DNA of 64,000 nucleotides from Cellulomonas sp. (GTDB lineage: Bacteria; Actinomycetota; Actinomycetes; Actinomycetales; Cellulomonadaceae), in assembly GCA_017882855.1 (NCBI GenBank), contig JADGOR010000002.1, forward strand, positions 32,715 through 96,714, given 5' to 3'. The translations under genes were made by a program, and so were the position numbers. The notes under the pieces were generated by a model. The model did no database searches. It was given only the letters and a program-made list of their open reading frames with translations, and was not told the DNA's origin. Below, piece by piece: positions 8,858 through 15,908 of the stretch. Position 1 is the stretch's first letter. Every line of letters starts with the position of its first letter.

Positions 8858-10387
8858 GTGCAGACCCAGCCGGAGATCGAGGTGAAGCTGGCGGCGTCGG
8901 CCGGCATCGAGCTGCCACTTCTCGACGGGTTGCCGGGCGTGGCCGCGGTCGAGCATTCCGCTCCGGTGACGCTCGAGGCGGTCTACCTCGACACTGCGGA
9001 CCTCCGCCTCGCACGGTCACGCACGACGCTGCGCCGCCGGACCGGTGGGACCGATCCGGGTTGGCACCTCAAGGTGCCGGTGGCACCTGACAGCCGGACC
9101 GAGTACCAAGCCGACCTCGGTCCGCAGGATGGTGGCGTTCCGGCCGATCTTGTCGCGCTCGTCCGGGCGAGAGCTCGAGGAGGATCGCTCGGGCCCGTCG
9201 CGTCGCTGACCACGACGCGGACCACGCACCGCCTCCACGATGCCGCCGGGCGCCTTCTAGCCGAGGTCGCGGACGATGAGGTCACTGCCCGCACGCCCGG
9301 TGCAGAACACCGCGTCATCGACCGCTGGCGGGAGTGGGAGATCGAGCTGGTCAACGGCGACCGCACCCTGTTGCGTGCGGCGAGGACGCTGTTGATGGCG
9401 GTCGGCGGCGTCCCGCCGGTGTGGTGGTCCAAGCTGGCGCGCGCGCTCAGCGACCGTCTGGCGGCCGCGGACGCGGGGCCGTCCGGTGATCCGAGTCGCA
9501 TCGGCTCCGCTGGAGCCATCGTCCGCGAGCGGCTGCGGAGTCAGCTCGAGGAGCTGGTTGCCGGTGACCCGCTGGTGCGCACAGAAGAGCCGGAGAGCAT
9601 GCACCAGGTGCGCGTCGCCACGCGGCGGATGGGAAGTGCGCTCGCAACCTACCGGCCGTTGCTGGACGGTCGGCGGAGCGACGAGATCCGGGCCGAGCTG
9701 CGCTGGTTCGCCGGTCTCCTCGGCGCGGCGCGCGACGCGGAGGTGATGCGGCTCCGGTTGACGGAGCTCGTCGCCAAAGAGCCCGAGGAGCTGCGCGACG
9801 TCACGGCGATCGAGCGTCTCGACACGGGCCGTGCGGCTGCCTATCGGCGTGCGTGGGGCGAGGTAAGGGATGCGCTCGACTCGTCGCGCTACCTGCGCCT
9901 CCTGGACGGTCTGGATGCGATCGTCGGCGATCCAAGCCCGGTGGCTGATCTGGAACCGGAGCCTGCGGCGGTTGTCCTCGCCGCGGGGGTGCGGCGGGAG
10001 GCGCGCCGATTGGCCCGCTCGGTCCGCGCAGCCCTGGCGGCTCCGCCCGGCCCGGCCCGCGACGGGCTGCTGCACGAGGCTCGCAAGGCCGCCAAGCGAA
10101 CCCGGTACGCGGCGGAGACGGCGGAACCGGCGGTCGGGCGCCGCGCGGCGGAGTATGCGCGCCGCGTCGAGGAGCTGCAGACCCTGCTCGGAGACCACCA
10201 CGACACCGTCGAGCTGCGCGCTGTGCTCCGCCGCGTCGGCGGCGAAGCACGTGCGGCGAGCGAGGACACGTTCCTCTACGGACGATGGCACGCGATCGAG
10301 CAAGGGGTGGCAGAGCGGGACGTGGCGGCGGTGCCCGCCGCCTGGAGGCGGATCAGGGCCGAGCGCCACCGGCACTGGCTCCGCTGA
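8858..10387 (+). CDS. CYTH and CHAD domain protein
   Basis: 509 residues. The N-terminal CYTH (triphosphate tunnel) domain, about residues 5-200, begins with the signature EIEVKL (ExExK). It carries the tunnel Arg/Lys and Glu residues (TLRRRTG, WHLKVPV, EWEIELVNGD). The C-terminal CHAD domain, about 225-505, has two helical repeats with conserved His/Arg/Lys: MHQVRVATRRMGS and LHEARKAAKRTRYAAE. CYTH proteins often hydrolyse inorganic triphosphate, and CHAD domains bind polyphosphate. Its divergent PPK2 neighbour supports a polyphosphate role. The GTG start is supported by the ExExK motif lying 5 residues in. Confidence 0.93.
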   Translation: MQTQPEIEVKLAASAGIELPLLDGLPGVAAVEHSAPVTLEAVYLDTADLRLARSRTTLRRRTGGTDPGWHLKVPVAPDSRTEYQADLGPQDGGVPADLVALVRARARGGSLGPVASLTTTRTTHRLHDAAGRLLAEVADDEVTARTPGAEHRVIDRWREWEIELVNGDRTLLRAARTLLMAVGGVPPVWWSKLARALSDRLAAADAGPSGDPSRIGSAGAIVRERLRSQLEELVAGDPLVRTEEPESMHQVRVATRRMGSALATYRPLLDGRRSDEIRAELRWFAGLLGAARDAEVMRLRLTELVAKEPEELRDVTAIERLDTGRAAAYRRAWGEVRDALDSSRYLRLLDGLDAIVGDPSPVADLEPEPAAVVLAAGVRREARRLARSVRAALAAPPGPARDGLLHEARKAAKRTRYAAETAEPAVGRRAAEYARRVEELQTLLGDHHDTVELRAVLRRVGGEARAASEDTFLYGRWHAIEQGVAERDVAAVPAAWRRIRAERHRHWLR

Positions 10388-10426
10388 TTCGGGCAGCGGC
10401 CGAGCCGGCAGCACCGAGCGTCGAGC

Positions 10427-12061
10427 TCAGGGCGCCGAGCACCGAGGGTCAACTGTGCCGTCGCGGCTCATCAGCACGATGGGACCGTCGCGCAGCACCT
10501 CGCGGAACCCGCGGGCCTCGGCGTCGGCCATGGCGATCGCCGGGGCAGGGGCCTGCCAGCCGGTGGTGGTCTGGCTCAGGTCGAGGACGAGCCACGTCGC
10601 CAGAGAGTCGGAGCGGGTCGGGAGGGTGACCAGCCAACCGCTGGTCAGGTGCGGTGCCATCCGGTCGTCGGCCTCGACGCACACGCTGCGCGGCAGGTGT
10701 GCGAGCACGGACTCGATCTGGCCGACCCGCGCGGGCCGGGTGAATGCGGCGCCGGTCAGCATCCGGTTCAACGGGTACATTGCCACGCTCACCGCGGTGC
10801 CGACGACCACCGCACCCACGACCCAGGCGATCCACAGGTCGGGAATCCGTACGCTCAGGTACGTCGACCACGCGGCACGCCCGGGTCGACGGCTCCACCG
10901 CTTCACCGCCGGCGCAAGTCGACCGAGCGTGTCCACGGCTGCCATCACGATGATCGGAGCAGTGACCGCCGAGTAGTGGAACTCGGTCGTCCACAGGTAG
11001 GTCCGCGAGTTGAGCATGCGCTCGGCCAGGACGGGCAGCGCCAGGAGCAGGTACGGCGATGCGAACGCCGCGAACAGGGTCGGCACGAACAGCATCGTGA
11101 GGGTGTGCAGCTTGACCGCGGGTGTCACGAAGAGTCGGGCCACGTCGATCGGATGCGTCACGGCGTACCTCAGTGCGCTCGGCAGGTCCTGGCCGAGTGC
11201 CGGGTAGTCCCAATATGCGAAGGTCCCGGTTGGCGCCACCGCCGGGATGAACACATCGGTGGCCAGCCAGAAGGTCAGGATGCCGGAGACGACGAGCGCG
11301 ACCCCCGCCGCGCGCCCGGTGCGCAACCACCCGAACCGGCCGACGGGTGGTGCGGCGTCGTCGCGGCGGAGCGCAAGGATCACCCCCACCATGGCGACGA
11401 CGGCCCCCATGTCCTCGCGTACCAACAGGAGACCCAGGCAGGCCAGGACGACGGAGCGCACGGCGCGCCGGTCCAACGCGTCGATGAGGAACGCGAGCAG
11501 CGGGACCGCGAAGGCTATTTCGTGGAAGTCGAAGTCGACCGCGCCCTGCAGCGGCCAGCTGAAGACGTAGGCCGCACCGATGGCGAGCGCGCGGGGCGTG
11601 CCGAAACGCCGCGCGGCAAACCGCACCACCGGGATCGCCGACAGCCCGAAGAGCGCGGCCTGCGCGAGGAGCAGCACTCGCGGGTCGCTCCACACCCAGT
11701 ACACCGGGGCAAGCACGACCAGAATCGGGCTGAAATGGTCGCCGAGTACGCTGTAGCCGACACCCTTCAACGGTGCGACCGGCGCCTGAAAGTGCGAATA
11801 GGCGCGCACGGCCTGGTCGAAGAGCCCGAGGTCGTAGCCCGCCGTCAGGTACTGCGCGTGGCGCGACAGGGCGTAGGCGCCGTAGATCGCGAACGCCGCC
11901 AGGGCCAGGAGGCATTCCCAGCCGAACGTCCGGGCGAGCCAGCGAGGGAGACGGCGCGCGAGCCACTCCGATGTGGCTGCAGGTATCACCGAAATGCTCC
12001 TCGCCTGACTCTGGTTGGCCGACGAACGCCCGACCGGCGCGAGTCCTCGATGCCGGGTCAT
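10427..12061 (-). CDS. DUF2079 multi-pass membrane protein
   Basis: About 543 residues with many hydrophobic segments (roughly ten). Family signatures: TAGYDLGLFDQAVRAYSH and VLGDHFSPILVVLAP in the first periplasmic region, then DFDFHEIAFAVPLLAF, FVPTLFAAFASPYLL and a late extracytoplasmic domain. DUF2079 proteins look like GT-C glycosyltransferases of the ArnT/PMT type, and the acidic residues after the first helix fit that fold. The substrate is unknown. The ATG at 12061 has AGGGTGGA just upstream. It is transcribed in the same direction as the upstream DUF5317 gene after a 61-base gap. Confidence 0.82.
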   Translation of the reverse strand: MTRHRGLAPVGRSSANQSQARSISVIPAATSEWLARRLPRWLARTFGWECLLALAAFAIYGAYALSRHAQYLTAGYDLGLFDQAVRAYSHFQAPVAPLKGVGYSVLGDHFSPILVVLAPVYWVWSDPRVLLLAQAALFGLSAIPVVRFAARRFGTPRALAIGAAYVFSWPLQGAVDFDFHEIAFAVPLLAFLIDALDRRAVRSVVLACLGLLLVREDMGAVVAMVGVILALRRDDAAPPVGRFGWLRTGRAAGVALVVSGILTFWLATDVFIPAVAPTGTFAYWDYPALGQDLPSALRYAVTHPIDVARLFVTPAVKLHTLTMLFVPTLFAAFASPYLLLALPVLAERMLNSRTYLWTTEFHYSAVTAPIIVMAAVDTLGRLAPAVKRWSRRPGRAAWSTYLSVRIPDLWIAWVVGAVVVGTAVSVAMYPLNRMLTGAAFTRPARVGQIESVLAHLPRSVCVEADDRMAPHLTSGWLVTLPTRSDSLATWLVLDLSQTTTGWQAPAPAIAMADAEARGFREVLRDGPIVLMSRDGTVDPRCSAP

Positions 12062-12122
12062 CGCATCCACCCTAGAGGTGCCCCTCGGGGGTCCGGCCGC
12101 GCCGCCTGGGCACAAAGCGGGG

Positions 12123-12734
12123 CTACCCCCCAGAGGCCGGTGGGCCGGTCATAGGGCAGTGGTTGATGCTCGTGTCACTGTCGTTGCTGCTCGTGTCCTT
12201 GCTTCGGCTCGGCAGGTGCCGGTCCAGCTGGCGGGCACCGGTCCACGCGGCGAGCAGGACGCCCAGTGCGATGAGCACGTCGCCCACGCTGAAGGTGTTG
12301 GCCAGGGGCAAGGGGGCGGGCCACGCGAACACGTCACCGAGCCAGGGCAGTGTCGGGTGGTCGATGACCGCGGAGTTGGCGAAGGTCGTGTGGGACTCGA
12401 TCCCGGCCGAGGCAACCGCGCCTGCCGACGCGGGCAACACCCCGTTGTTGAGCGCGATGGTGATCCCGTTGGCAGCCGCTCCGGCTGCAACGAGCAGGAT
12501 GCGGCGGATGTGCCGGTTCGCCCAGACGAACCCGAGCGCGACCAGGTAGGTCATCACGTGCAGGACCGGGGCGAGCTCTCCGGGCAGCGGGACCTCGACG
12601 ACGACGACCTGGATCGCCAGCGCCGCCCAGATGAGCAGCGGCCAGCGCCAGCGGTGCAGGAGCAGGCCAGCGGGCCAACGCCCGGCAAGTAGCGGAGAGA
12701 CCAGGGCGAGGGCGCAGGCGGCGAGCACCAGCAT
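12123..12734 (-). CDS. DUF5317 membrane protein
   Basis: 203 residues with about five hydrophobic helices. Features of the family: SPLLAGRWPAGLLLHRWRWP at the N-terminus, VMTYLVALGFVWANRHIRR, and AAGAAANGITIALNNGVLP, where the NG...NNGxMP pattern is the family hallmark. The C-terminus is a polar cytoplasmic tail rich in Ser and Asp. The start lies 2 bases past the stop of the GGDEF-EAL gene, so they form one unit. The function is unknown. Linkage to a c-di-GMP enzyme suggests it may be the membrane partner or output of that signalling, which is inference. Confidence 0.75.
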   Translation of the reverse strand: MLVLAACALALVSPLLAGRWPAGLLLHRWRWPLLIWAALAIQVVVVEVPLPGELAPVLHVMTYLVALGFVWANRHIRRILLVAAGAAANGITIALNNGVLPASAGAVASAGIESHTTFANSAVIDHPTLPWLGDVFAWPAPLPLANTFSVGDVLIALGVLLAAWTGARQLDRHLPSRSKDTSSNDSDTSINHCPMTGPPASGG

Positions 12735-12736
12735 CG

Positions 12737-14809
12737 TCAGCGGACCTCCGCGTGGCAGGGCGTGCCGCGCTGCTGTTCATCTCGCAGCCGCAGCAGGATC
12801 TGGTCGGCTGTGGTCGGCCGGCCCAGGTGGAAGCCCTGCCCGATGTGGCAGCCCAGGTCGCGCAAGGCGAGCGCGGTCTCCTCATCCTCGATGCCCTCCG
12901 CGACCACCCGCAGGCCGAGGTCTCGGGCCAGGGCGATGGTGGACCGGACGATGATGAAGTCATGGGTGTCGCGGCCCATGTCACTGACAAAGGACTTGTC
13001 CACCTTCAGCTCGTCGACCTCCAGCCGCTTGAGGTAGCTGAGCGAGGCATGGCCGGTCCCGTAGTCGTCGACCGCGATCGCGACCCCGAGCGTGCGGAGT
13101 GCGCTGATGACCGCGTCGACCCGCGCGGGGACGGACAGGATTCCGGTCTCGGTCACCTCGAGCACCAGTGCACCCGGCGGGATGGAGTGACGGTCCAGCG
13201 CCTCGGCAACCTGGCCCGGTAGCGCGAGGTCGGACAGGTGGCGTGCGGAGAGGTTGACCGCCATGTGCAGGTCGTAACCAGCGGCGCGCCACTCGGCCAG
13301 GGTTCCGAGCGCGGTGTCGAGCACGTAGGCGGTGAGCTCGGCGATCAGCCCCGAGTTCTCGGCCAGTGGGATGAAGTTGTCCGGCGGCACCAGCCCGCGA
13401 GCGGGGTGATCCCACCGGATGAGGGCTTCCACCCCGACCGTCCGCGTGGTGATCAGGTCGACCTGGGGCTGGTAGGCCACATACAGCTCGGCGGTGCCGA
13501 TGGCGGCCCGCAGGTCGGCGAGCAGCTGGAGCCGCTCGACCGAGTTGACGTCGAACTCGGGGGAGTAGGTGCTGGTACCGTCCCGCTCGAGCTTGGCCCG
13601 GTACATCGCGATGTCGGCGTTCTTCATCAGGGTCGTGACATTGTTGCCGTGCTCCGGCGCGACGGCGACTCCGGCGCTTGCCCGGACCAGCAGCTCGAGC
13701 CCGCCCACCCGCATCGGGGCCTCGAGCGAGGCCAGCAGGTCACGGGCGAGTGCGGTGCTCTCGGCGAGACCGCCATGGACCACGACAGCAAACTCGTCGC
13801 CGCCAAGGCGGTTGACGAGTGGGTTGTCTCCCAGTGCGGCGACCAAGCGTTGGGCCACCTGGAGAAGAAGTTCGTCCCCGACGCGGTGCCCGAGGGTGTC
13901 GTTGACGTCCTTGAAATGGTCAAGGTCGAGCAGTACCAGGCCGGGGCCGCGAGTCGGATCGCCGCGAGCGGCGATGAAGGCGCTGCCGAGCTGACTGAAG
14001 GCCAGGTCCCGGTTGCCGACCCCCGTCAACGAGTCGTGCGACGCCTGGTAGCCGTGCCGGATTGCCGCGTCAGTTGCCATGTAGACGGCGACCGCTGGAG
14101 CGCACAGCAGCGCCAAGAACGCGATTCCACTCTCGGCGACGTTCGCGGCCACCGCTCCGATGCTGAGGAGTACGACCTGGGTGGCGGCGAAGAAGGCACC
14201 GTCCGCGCGGAGGATGTGACCCAGTGGCTGCGACACCGCGATCGCCACGACGATGGCCACGAGCAGCCGGTTGACACCAACCATCGCGATCCCGCCGGCG
14301 AGGAGCGGTACTAGAAGGGACATGTCCACCTTGACCGGCCCGCCGAAGAAGGGCACGCCGGCCAACGTGGAGAAGACCAGGCGGGCCGCGAGGACACTCA
14401 GGGTGTACTGCGCCGCGTTGAAGGCCGACTTCTTGAACTCTCGATGCCTGAGGATGTCGTCTGCCAGGCTGGCGACCACCTGGGTCAGGACGGCGAATCC
14501 GACTCCTCCGACCGAGACGAGAGCCAAGATGAACGGCGCGGAGGTCGAGATGGTCTCCGCAGGTCCGAAGGCCCGCGAGACGGCGAGCGGCTTCACCTCG
14601 CCCACGAAGGCGGCGGCGACGAGGAACGCCATCGGCCAGAGCGCGGCGCCGCTGAGGGGGGCGGCCCAGTCGGTGTTGACCATCGCGACGACGAAGCCCG
14701 CAGCGCCGAGGCAGGAGACCGGCAGGATGTAGGCAAGCAGAAAAAACGGCGGAGCCAGGATCCTAGCCCTGGCTCCGCCGTCGATCGGTCTGATCAGTTC
14801 CACTTCCAC
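12737..14809 (-). CDS. Membrane-bound GGDEF-EAL diguanylate cyclase/phosphodiesterase
   Basis: Up to 690 residues. About 250 N-terminal residues form several membrane helices (a MASE-like sensor). The GGDEF domain follows, with DLDHFKDVNDTLGHRVGD and NRLGGDEFAVVV. The EAL domain has VEALIRWDHP, VNLSARHL, EVTETGIL, VDDYGTGHASLSYLKRL and VAEGIEDEE. Both active sites look intact, so it could both make and degrade c-di-GMP. The start is awkward: the GTG codons at 14809 or 14803 overlap the end of the 36-codon gene, and the first in-frame ATG (14683) would cut into a membrane helix. A strong terminator hairpin (14741-14780) lies inside its 5' end. Confidence 0.9.
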   Translation of the reverse strand: MEVELIRPIDGGARARILAPPFFLLAYILPVSCLGAAGFVVAMVNTDWAAPLSGAALWPMAFLVAAAFVGEVKPLAVSRAFGPAETISTSAPFILALVSVGGVGFAVLTQVVASLADDILRHREFKKSAFNAAQYTLSVLAARLVFSTLAGVPFFGGPVKVDMSLLVPLLAGGIAMVGVNRLLVAIVVAIAVSQPLGHILRADGAFFAATQVVLLSIGAVAANVAESGIAFLALLCAPAVAVYMATDAAIRHGYQASHDSLTGVGNRDLAFSQLGSAFIAARGDPTRGPGLVLLDLDHFKDVNDTLGHRVGDELLLQVAQRLVAALGDNPLVNRLGGDEFAVVVHGGLAESTALARDLLASLEAPMRVGGLELLVRASAGVAVAPEHGNNVTTLMKNADIAMYRAKLERDGTSTYSPEFDVNSVERLQLLADLRAAIGTAELYVAYQPQVDLITTRTVGVEALIRWDHPARGLVPPDNFIPLAENSGLIAELTAYVLDTALGTLAEWRAAGYDLHMAVNLSARHLSDLALPGQVAEALDRHSIPPGALVLEVTETGILSVPARVDAVISALRTLGVAIAVDDYGTGHASLSYLKRLEVDELKVDKSFVSDMGRDTHDFIIVRSTIALARDLGLRVVAEGIEDEETALALRDLGCHIGQGFHLGRPTTADQILLRLRDEQQRGTPCHAEVR
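14741..14780 (-). terminator. Strong intrinsic terminator after the 36-codon gene
   Basis: A perfect 13-bp stem (14747-14759 with 14768-14780) and an 8-base loop are followed, on the minus strand, by six T residues (14746-14741). This is a textbook rho-independent terminator. It starts 13 bases after the stop of the small gene at 14794. It lies within the 5' coding region of the GGDEF-EAL gene, so that gene must be read by readthrough or from another promoter. Confidence 0.88.
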
Positions 14810-14904
14810 CCAGCGCCGGCAAGTGCGGCAAGGGCGACGAGCGTGCCTACGCTCGTCGTCACGCGGATGATCGTGCTGTTCTTAACGCTGCGCCACTTGT
14901 CCAT
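14794..14904 (-). CDS. Small single-pass membrane peptide, 36 residues
   Basis: Begins MDKWRSVKNSTIIRVTTSVG and ends LAALAGAGWKWN. A short basic N-terminus is followed by one hydrophobic helix and a WKWN tail, as in single-pass small membrane proteins with the N-terminus inside. The ATG has AAGGGATC about 4 bases upstream, and a near-perfect intrinsic terminator starts 13 bases after the TGA. Start signal, stop and terminator together make it a convincing gene despite its size. I do not recognise the family well enough to name it. The stop region overlaps possible GTG starts of the GGDEF-EAL gene, so translation may be coupled. Confidence 0.72.
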   Translation of the reverse strand: MDKWRSVKNSTIIRVTTSVGTLVALAALAGAGWKWN

Positions 14905-14956
14905 GATCGATCCCTTCCACGGGGGGGTTGGCGTGTGCGACCGAAGCCGCCCCTGC

Positions 14957-14995
14957 CATGCCCCGACAACCCGAGGTGCGGATTCTCGGGGCATG
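14957..14995 (-). promoter_or_regulatory. Mutually exclusive hairpins in the leader of the small membrane peptide gene
   Basis: CATGCCCCGA at 14957-14966 pairs with TCGGGGCATG at 14986-14995 around a 19-base loop. Inside it, CCGAG (14971-14975) can pair instead with CTCGG (14985-14989), which uses part of the outer right arm. Competing hairpins about 60 bases before a ribosome binding site are a pattern seen in regulatory leaders. No known riboswitch class was recognised. Confidence 0.35.
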
Positions 14996-15042
14996 CGCTT
15001 GCCATCCACTGGTCTGTTTGGCCGGCAAGGACGCGGCCATGG

Positions 15043-15069
15043 ATAATCTTGTCGCGTCTGGCGTTGCAA
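15043..15069 (-). promoter_or_regulatory. Possible promoter of the small membrane peptide gene
   Basis: On the minus strand TTGCAA (15069-15064) is followed after 15 bases by GATTAT (15048-15043). The -10 matches four of six consensus bases, but the spacer is short for a housekeeping sigma factor. Confidence 0.3.
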
Positions 15070-15394
15070 GTCCATGCAACGCGCCGACCGGATCGCCCTG
15101 TGGAGCACGGGTGGCGAGTCTCGGGCGCCGAAGTCTGGCAAGTCTGTTGATCCGGCGCCGCCAATCTTGGGACGGTTCGCCCCGGGGGTGACGCCCCGTG
15201 AGCGAGGGGGGAGCGGTCGATCGGGCGCAGGCATGCCCGATGCCACGCCCCTCGGTGCGGTGCAGGGGTACGAGCTCTCCACCGATGCTCGGCCGGCGGT
15301 GGCGCATCGTCCGCCCGCGACCACAACTCGGCCGCGTGGTGTCCCGAAGACGCGGTTGCGGCGTGCGTCGGGGTGCAGACCACCTGGACGCCGA

Positions 15395-15428
15395 AGAGGC
15401 CATCTCGGGTCGCACCGAAACAGCCTCT
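15395..15428 (-). terminator. Possible hairpin after the tRNA cluster
   Basis: On the minus strand, 16 bases after the CCA end of tRNA-Val, AGAGGC (15428-15423) can pair with GCCTCT (15400-15395). An inner TCGG/CCGA pairing is also possible. There is no T-tract. It may terminate the tRNA transcript or be a processing structure. Confidence 0.3.
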
Positions 15429-15443
15429 GATCTGCACCAACGC

Positions 15444-15518
15444 TGGTGGGCGATACTGGGATCGAACCAGTGACCTCTTCCGTGTCAGGGAAGCGCGCTA
15501 CCGCTGCGCCAATCGCCC
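15444..15518 (-). tRNA. tRNA-Val (anticodon GAC)
   Basis: The acceptor stem GGGCGAT pairs with ATCGCCC, the discriminator is A, and the 3' CCA is encoded (15446-15444). The anticodon loop reads CTGACAC, giving GAC, which reads GUC and GUU. The T arm has the standard GGTTCGATCCC. It is last in a Gly-Cys-Val cluster, a common actinobacterial grouping. Confidence 0.95.
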
Positions 15519-15525
15519 TCGTGCG

Positions 15526-15596
15526 AGGTGGAGATGGGATTCGAACCCACGTATACGGCTTTGCAGGCCGCTGCCTCGCCACTCGGCCACTCCACC
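15526..15596 (-). tRNA. tRNA-Cys (anticodon GCA)
   Basis: The acceptor stem GGTGGAG pairs with CTCCACC, the discriminator is T, and CCA is not encoded. The anticodon loop CTGCAAA gives GCA. The anticodon stem GCGGC/GCCGT and T arm GTGGGTTCGAATCCCAT fit. It is 71 bases long and lies between the Gly and Val tRNA genes. Confidence 0.95.
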
Positions 15597-15646
15597 ACCG
15601 AGGCCTTGCCCGTGACAGCTCCGGGAGCCTGGGGGTCTTGCCTCCG

Positions 15647-15719
15647 AGCGGACGACGGGATTCGAACCCGCGACCCTCACCTTGGCAAGGTGATGCTCTA
15701 CCAACTGAGCCACGTCCGC
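15647..15719 (-). tRNA. tRNA-Gly (anticodon GCC)
   Basis: The acceptor stem GCGGACG pairs with CGTCCGC, the discriminator is T, and CCA is not encoded. The anticodon loop TTGCCAA gives GCC. D arm TGGCTCAGTTGGTAGAGCA and T arm GCGGGTTCGAATCCCGT are standard. It is the first gene of the minus-strand tRNA cluster. Confidence 0.95.
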
Positions 15720-15760
15720 ACGACACGGGCACCGTCTCCGGTGCGTTGTGCGCGTCCCGA

Positions 15761-15791
15761 ACTGTATCCGACGGGGGAGCGGGGAGTCCAA
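15761..15791 (-). promoter_or_regulatory. Probable promoter of the tRNA-Gly-Cys-Val cluster
   Basis: On the minus strand TTGGAC (15791-15786) and TACAGT (15766-15761) are 19 bases apart and end 41 bases before the mature tRNA-Gly 5' end. Both hexamers resemble housekeeping sigma-70 elements. The spacer is slightly long. Confidence 0.45.
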
Positions 15792-15863
15792 CCAGTCCGG
15801 CCCGTCTCGGGATGGTCCCAAATCGATCCGGGACCGGGGAGGATCACCCGGCCGACGCCTCGA

Positions 15864-15869
15864 TACCGT
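15864..15869 (+). promoter_or_regulatory. Possible -10 box before the pabB leader peptide
   Basis: TACCGT is followed by exactly 6 bases and then a GTG at 15876. This is the layout of leaderless actinobacterial mRNAs. No strong -35 is visible. Confidence 0.4.
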
Positions 15870-15875
15870 GGGCGC

Positions 15876-15908
15876 GTGCAGACAACCGACAACGCGAGCT
15901 GCGCCTGA
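15876..15908 (+). CDS. Possible leaderless 10-codon upstream ORF of pabB
   Basis: The GTG at 15876 opens a frame of ten codons (V/MQTTDNASCA) whose TGA at 15906-15908 shares its A with the ATG of pabB at 15908 (TGATG). A -10-like TACCGT sits 6 bases before the GTG. If used, a ribosome finishing this peptide would terminate directly on the pabB start, which has no good ribosome binding site of its own. It contains no tryptophan run, so classical attenuation is unlikely; a coupling device is the simpler reading. Confidence 0.4.
   Translation: MQTTDNASCA

Larger units (their letters stand above)
14905..15443 (-). other. 539-bp intergenic region with a possible structured leader
   Basis: No convincing gene lies here on either strand. 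On the minus strand it separates tRNA-Val from the 36-codon gene. A possible promoter (TTGCAA at 15064-15069, GATTAT at 15043-15048, 15-base spacer) would give a leader of about 130 bases. The leader contains a 10-bp inverted repeat (14957-14966 with 14986-14995) and an overlapping alternative 5-bp pairing (14971-14975 with 14985-14989) that cannot form at the same time. I compared it by eye with c-di-GMP and c-di-AMP riboswitch consensus features and saw no match. The part nearest the tRNA may hold the tRNA-operon terminator. Confidence 0.45.

Noticed and set aside
14905..15048. Known cyclic-dinucleotide riboswitch upstream of the small peptide and GGDEF-EAL genes
   Set aside because: I looked for the c-di-GMP-I core (GGGCAAACC-type) and ydaO/c-di-AMP features and did not find them. 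Only generic hairpins remain.
15647..15719. tRNA-Gly cluster as an integration site for a mobile element
   Set aside because: No duplicated tRNA 3' end was found nearby and the genes on both sides are ordinary.
14794..15732. A 312-residue protein on the minus strand across the tRNA genes
   Set aside because: The frame reads through three tRNA genes. Only its last 36 codons have a ribosome binding site and protein-like sequence.
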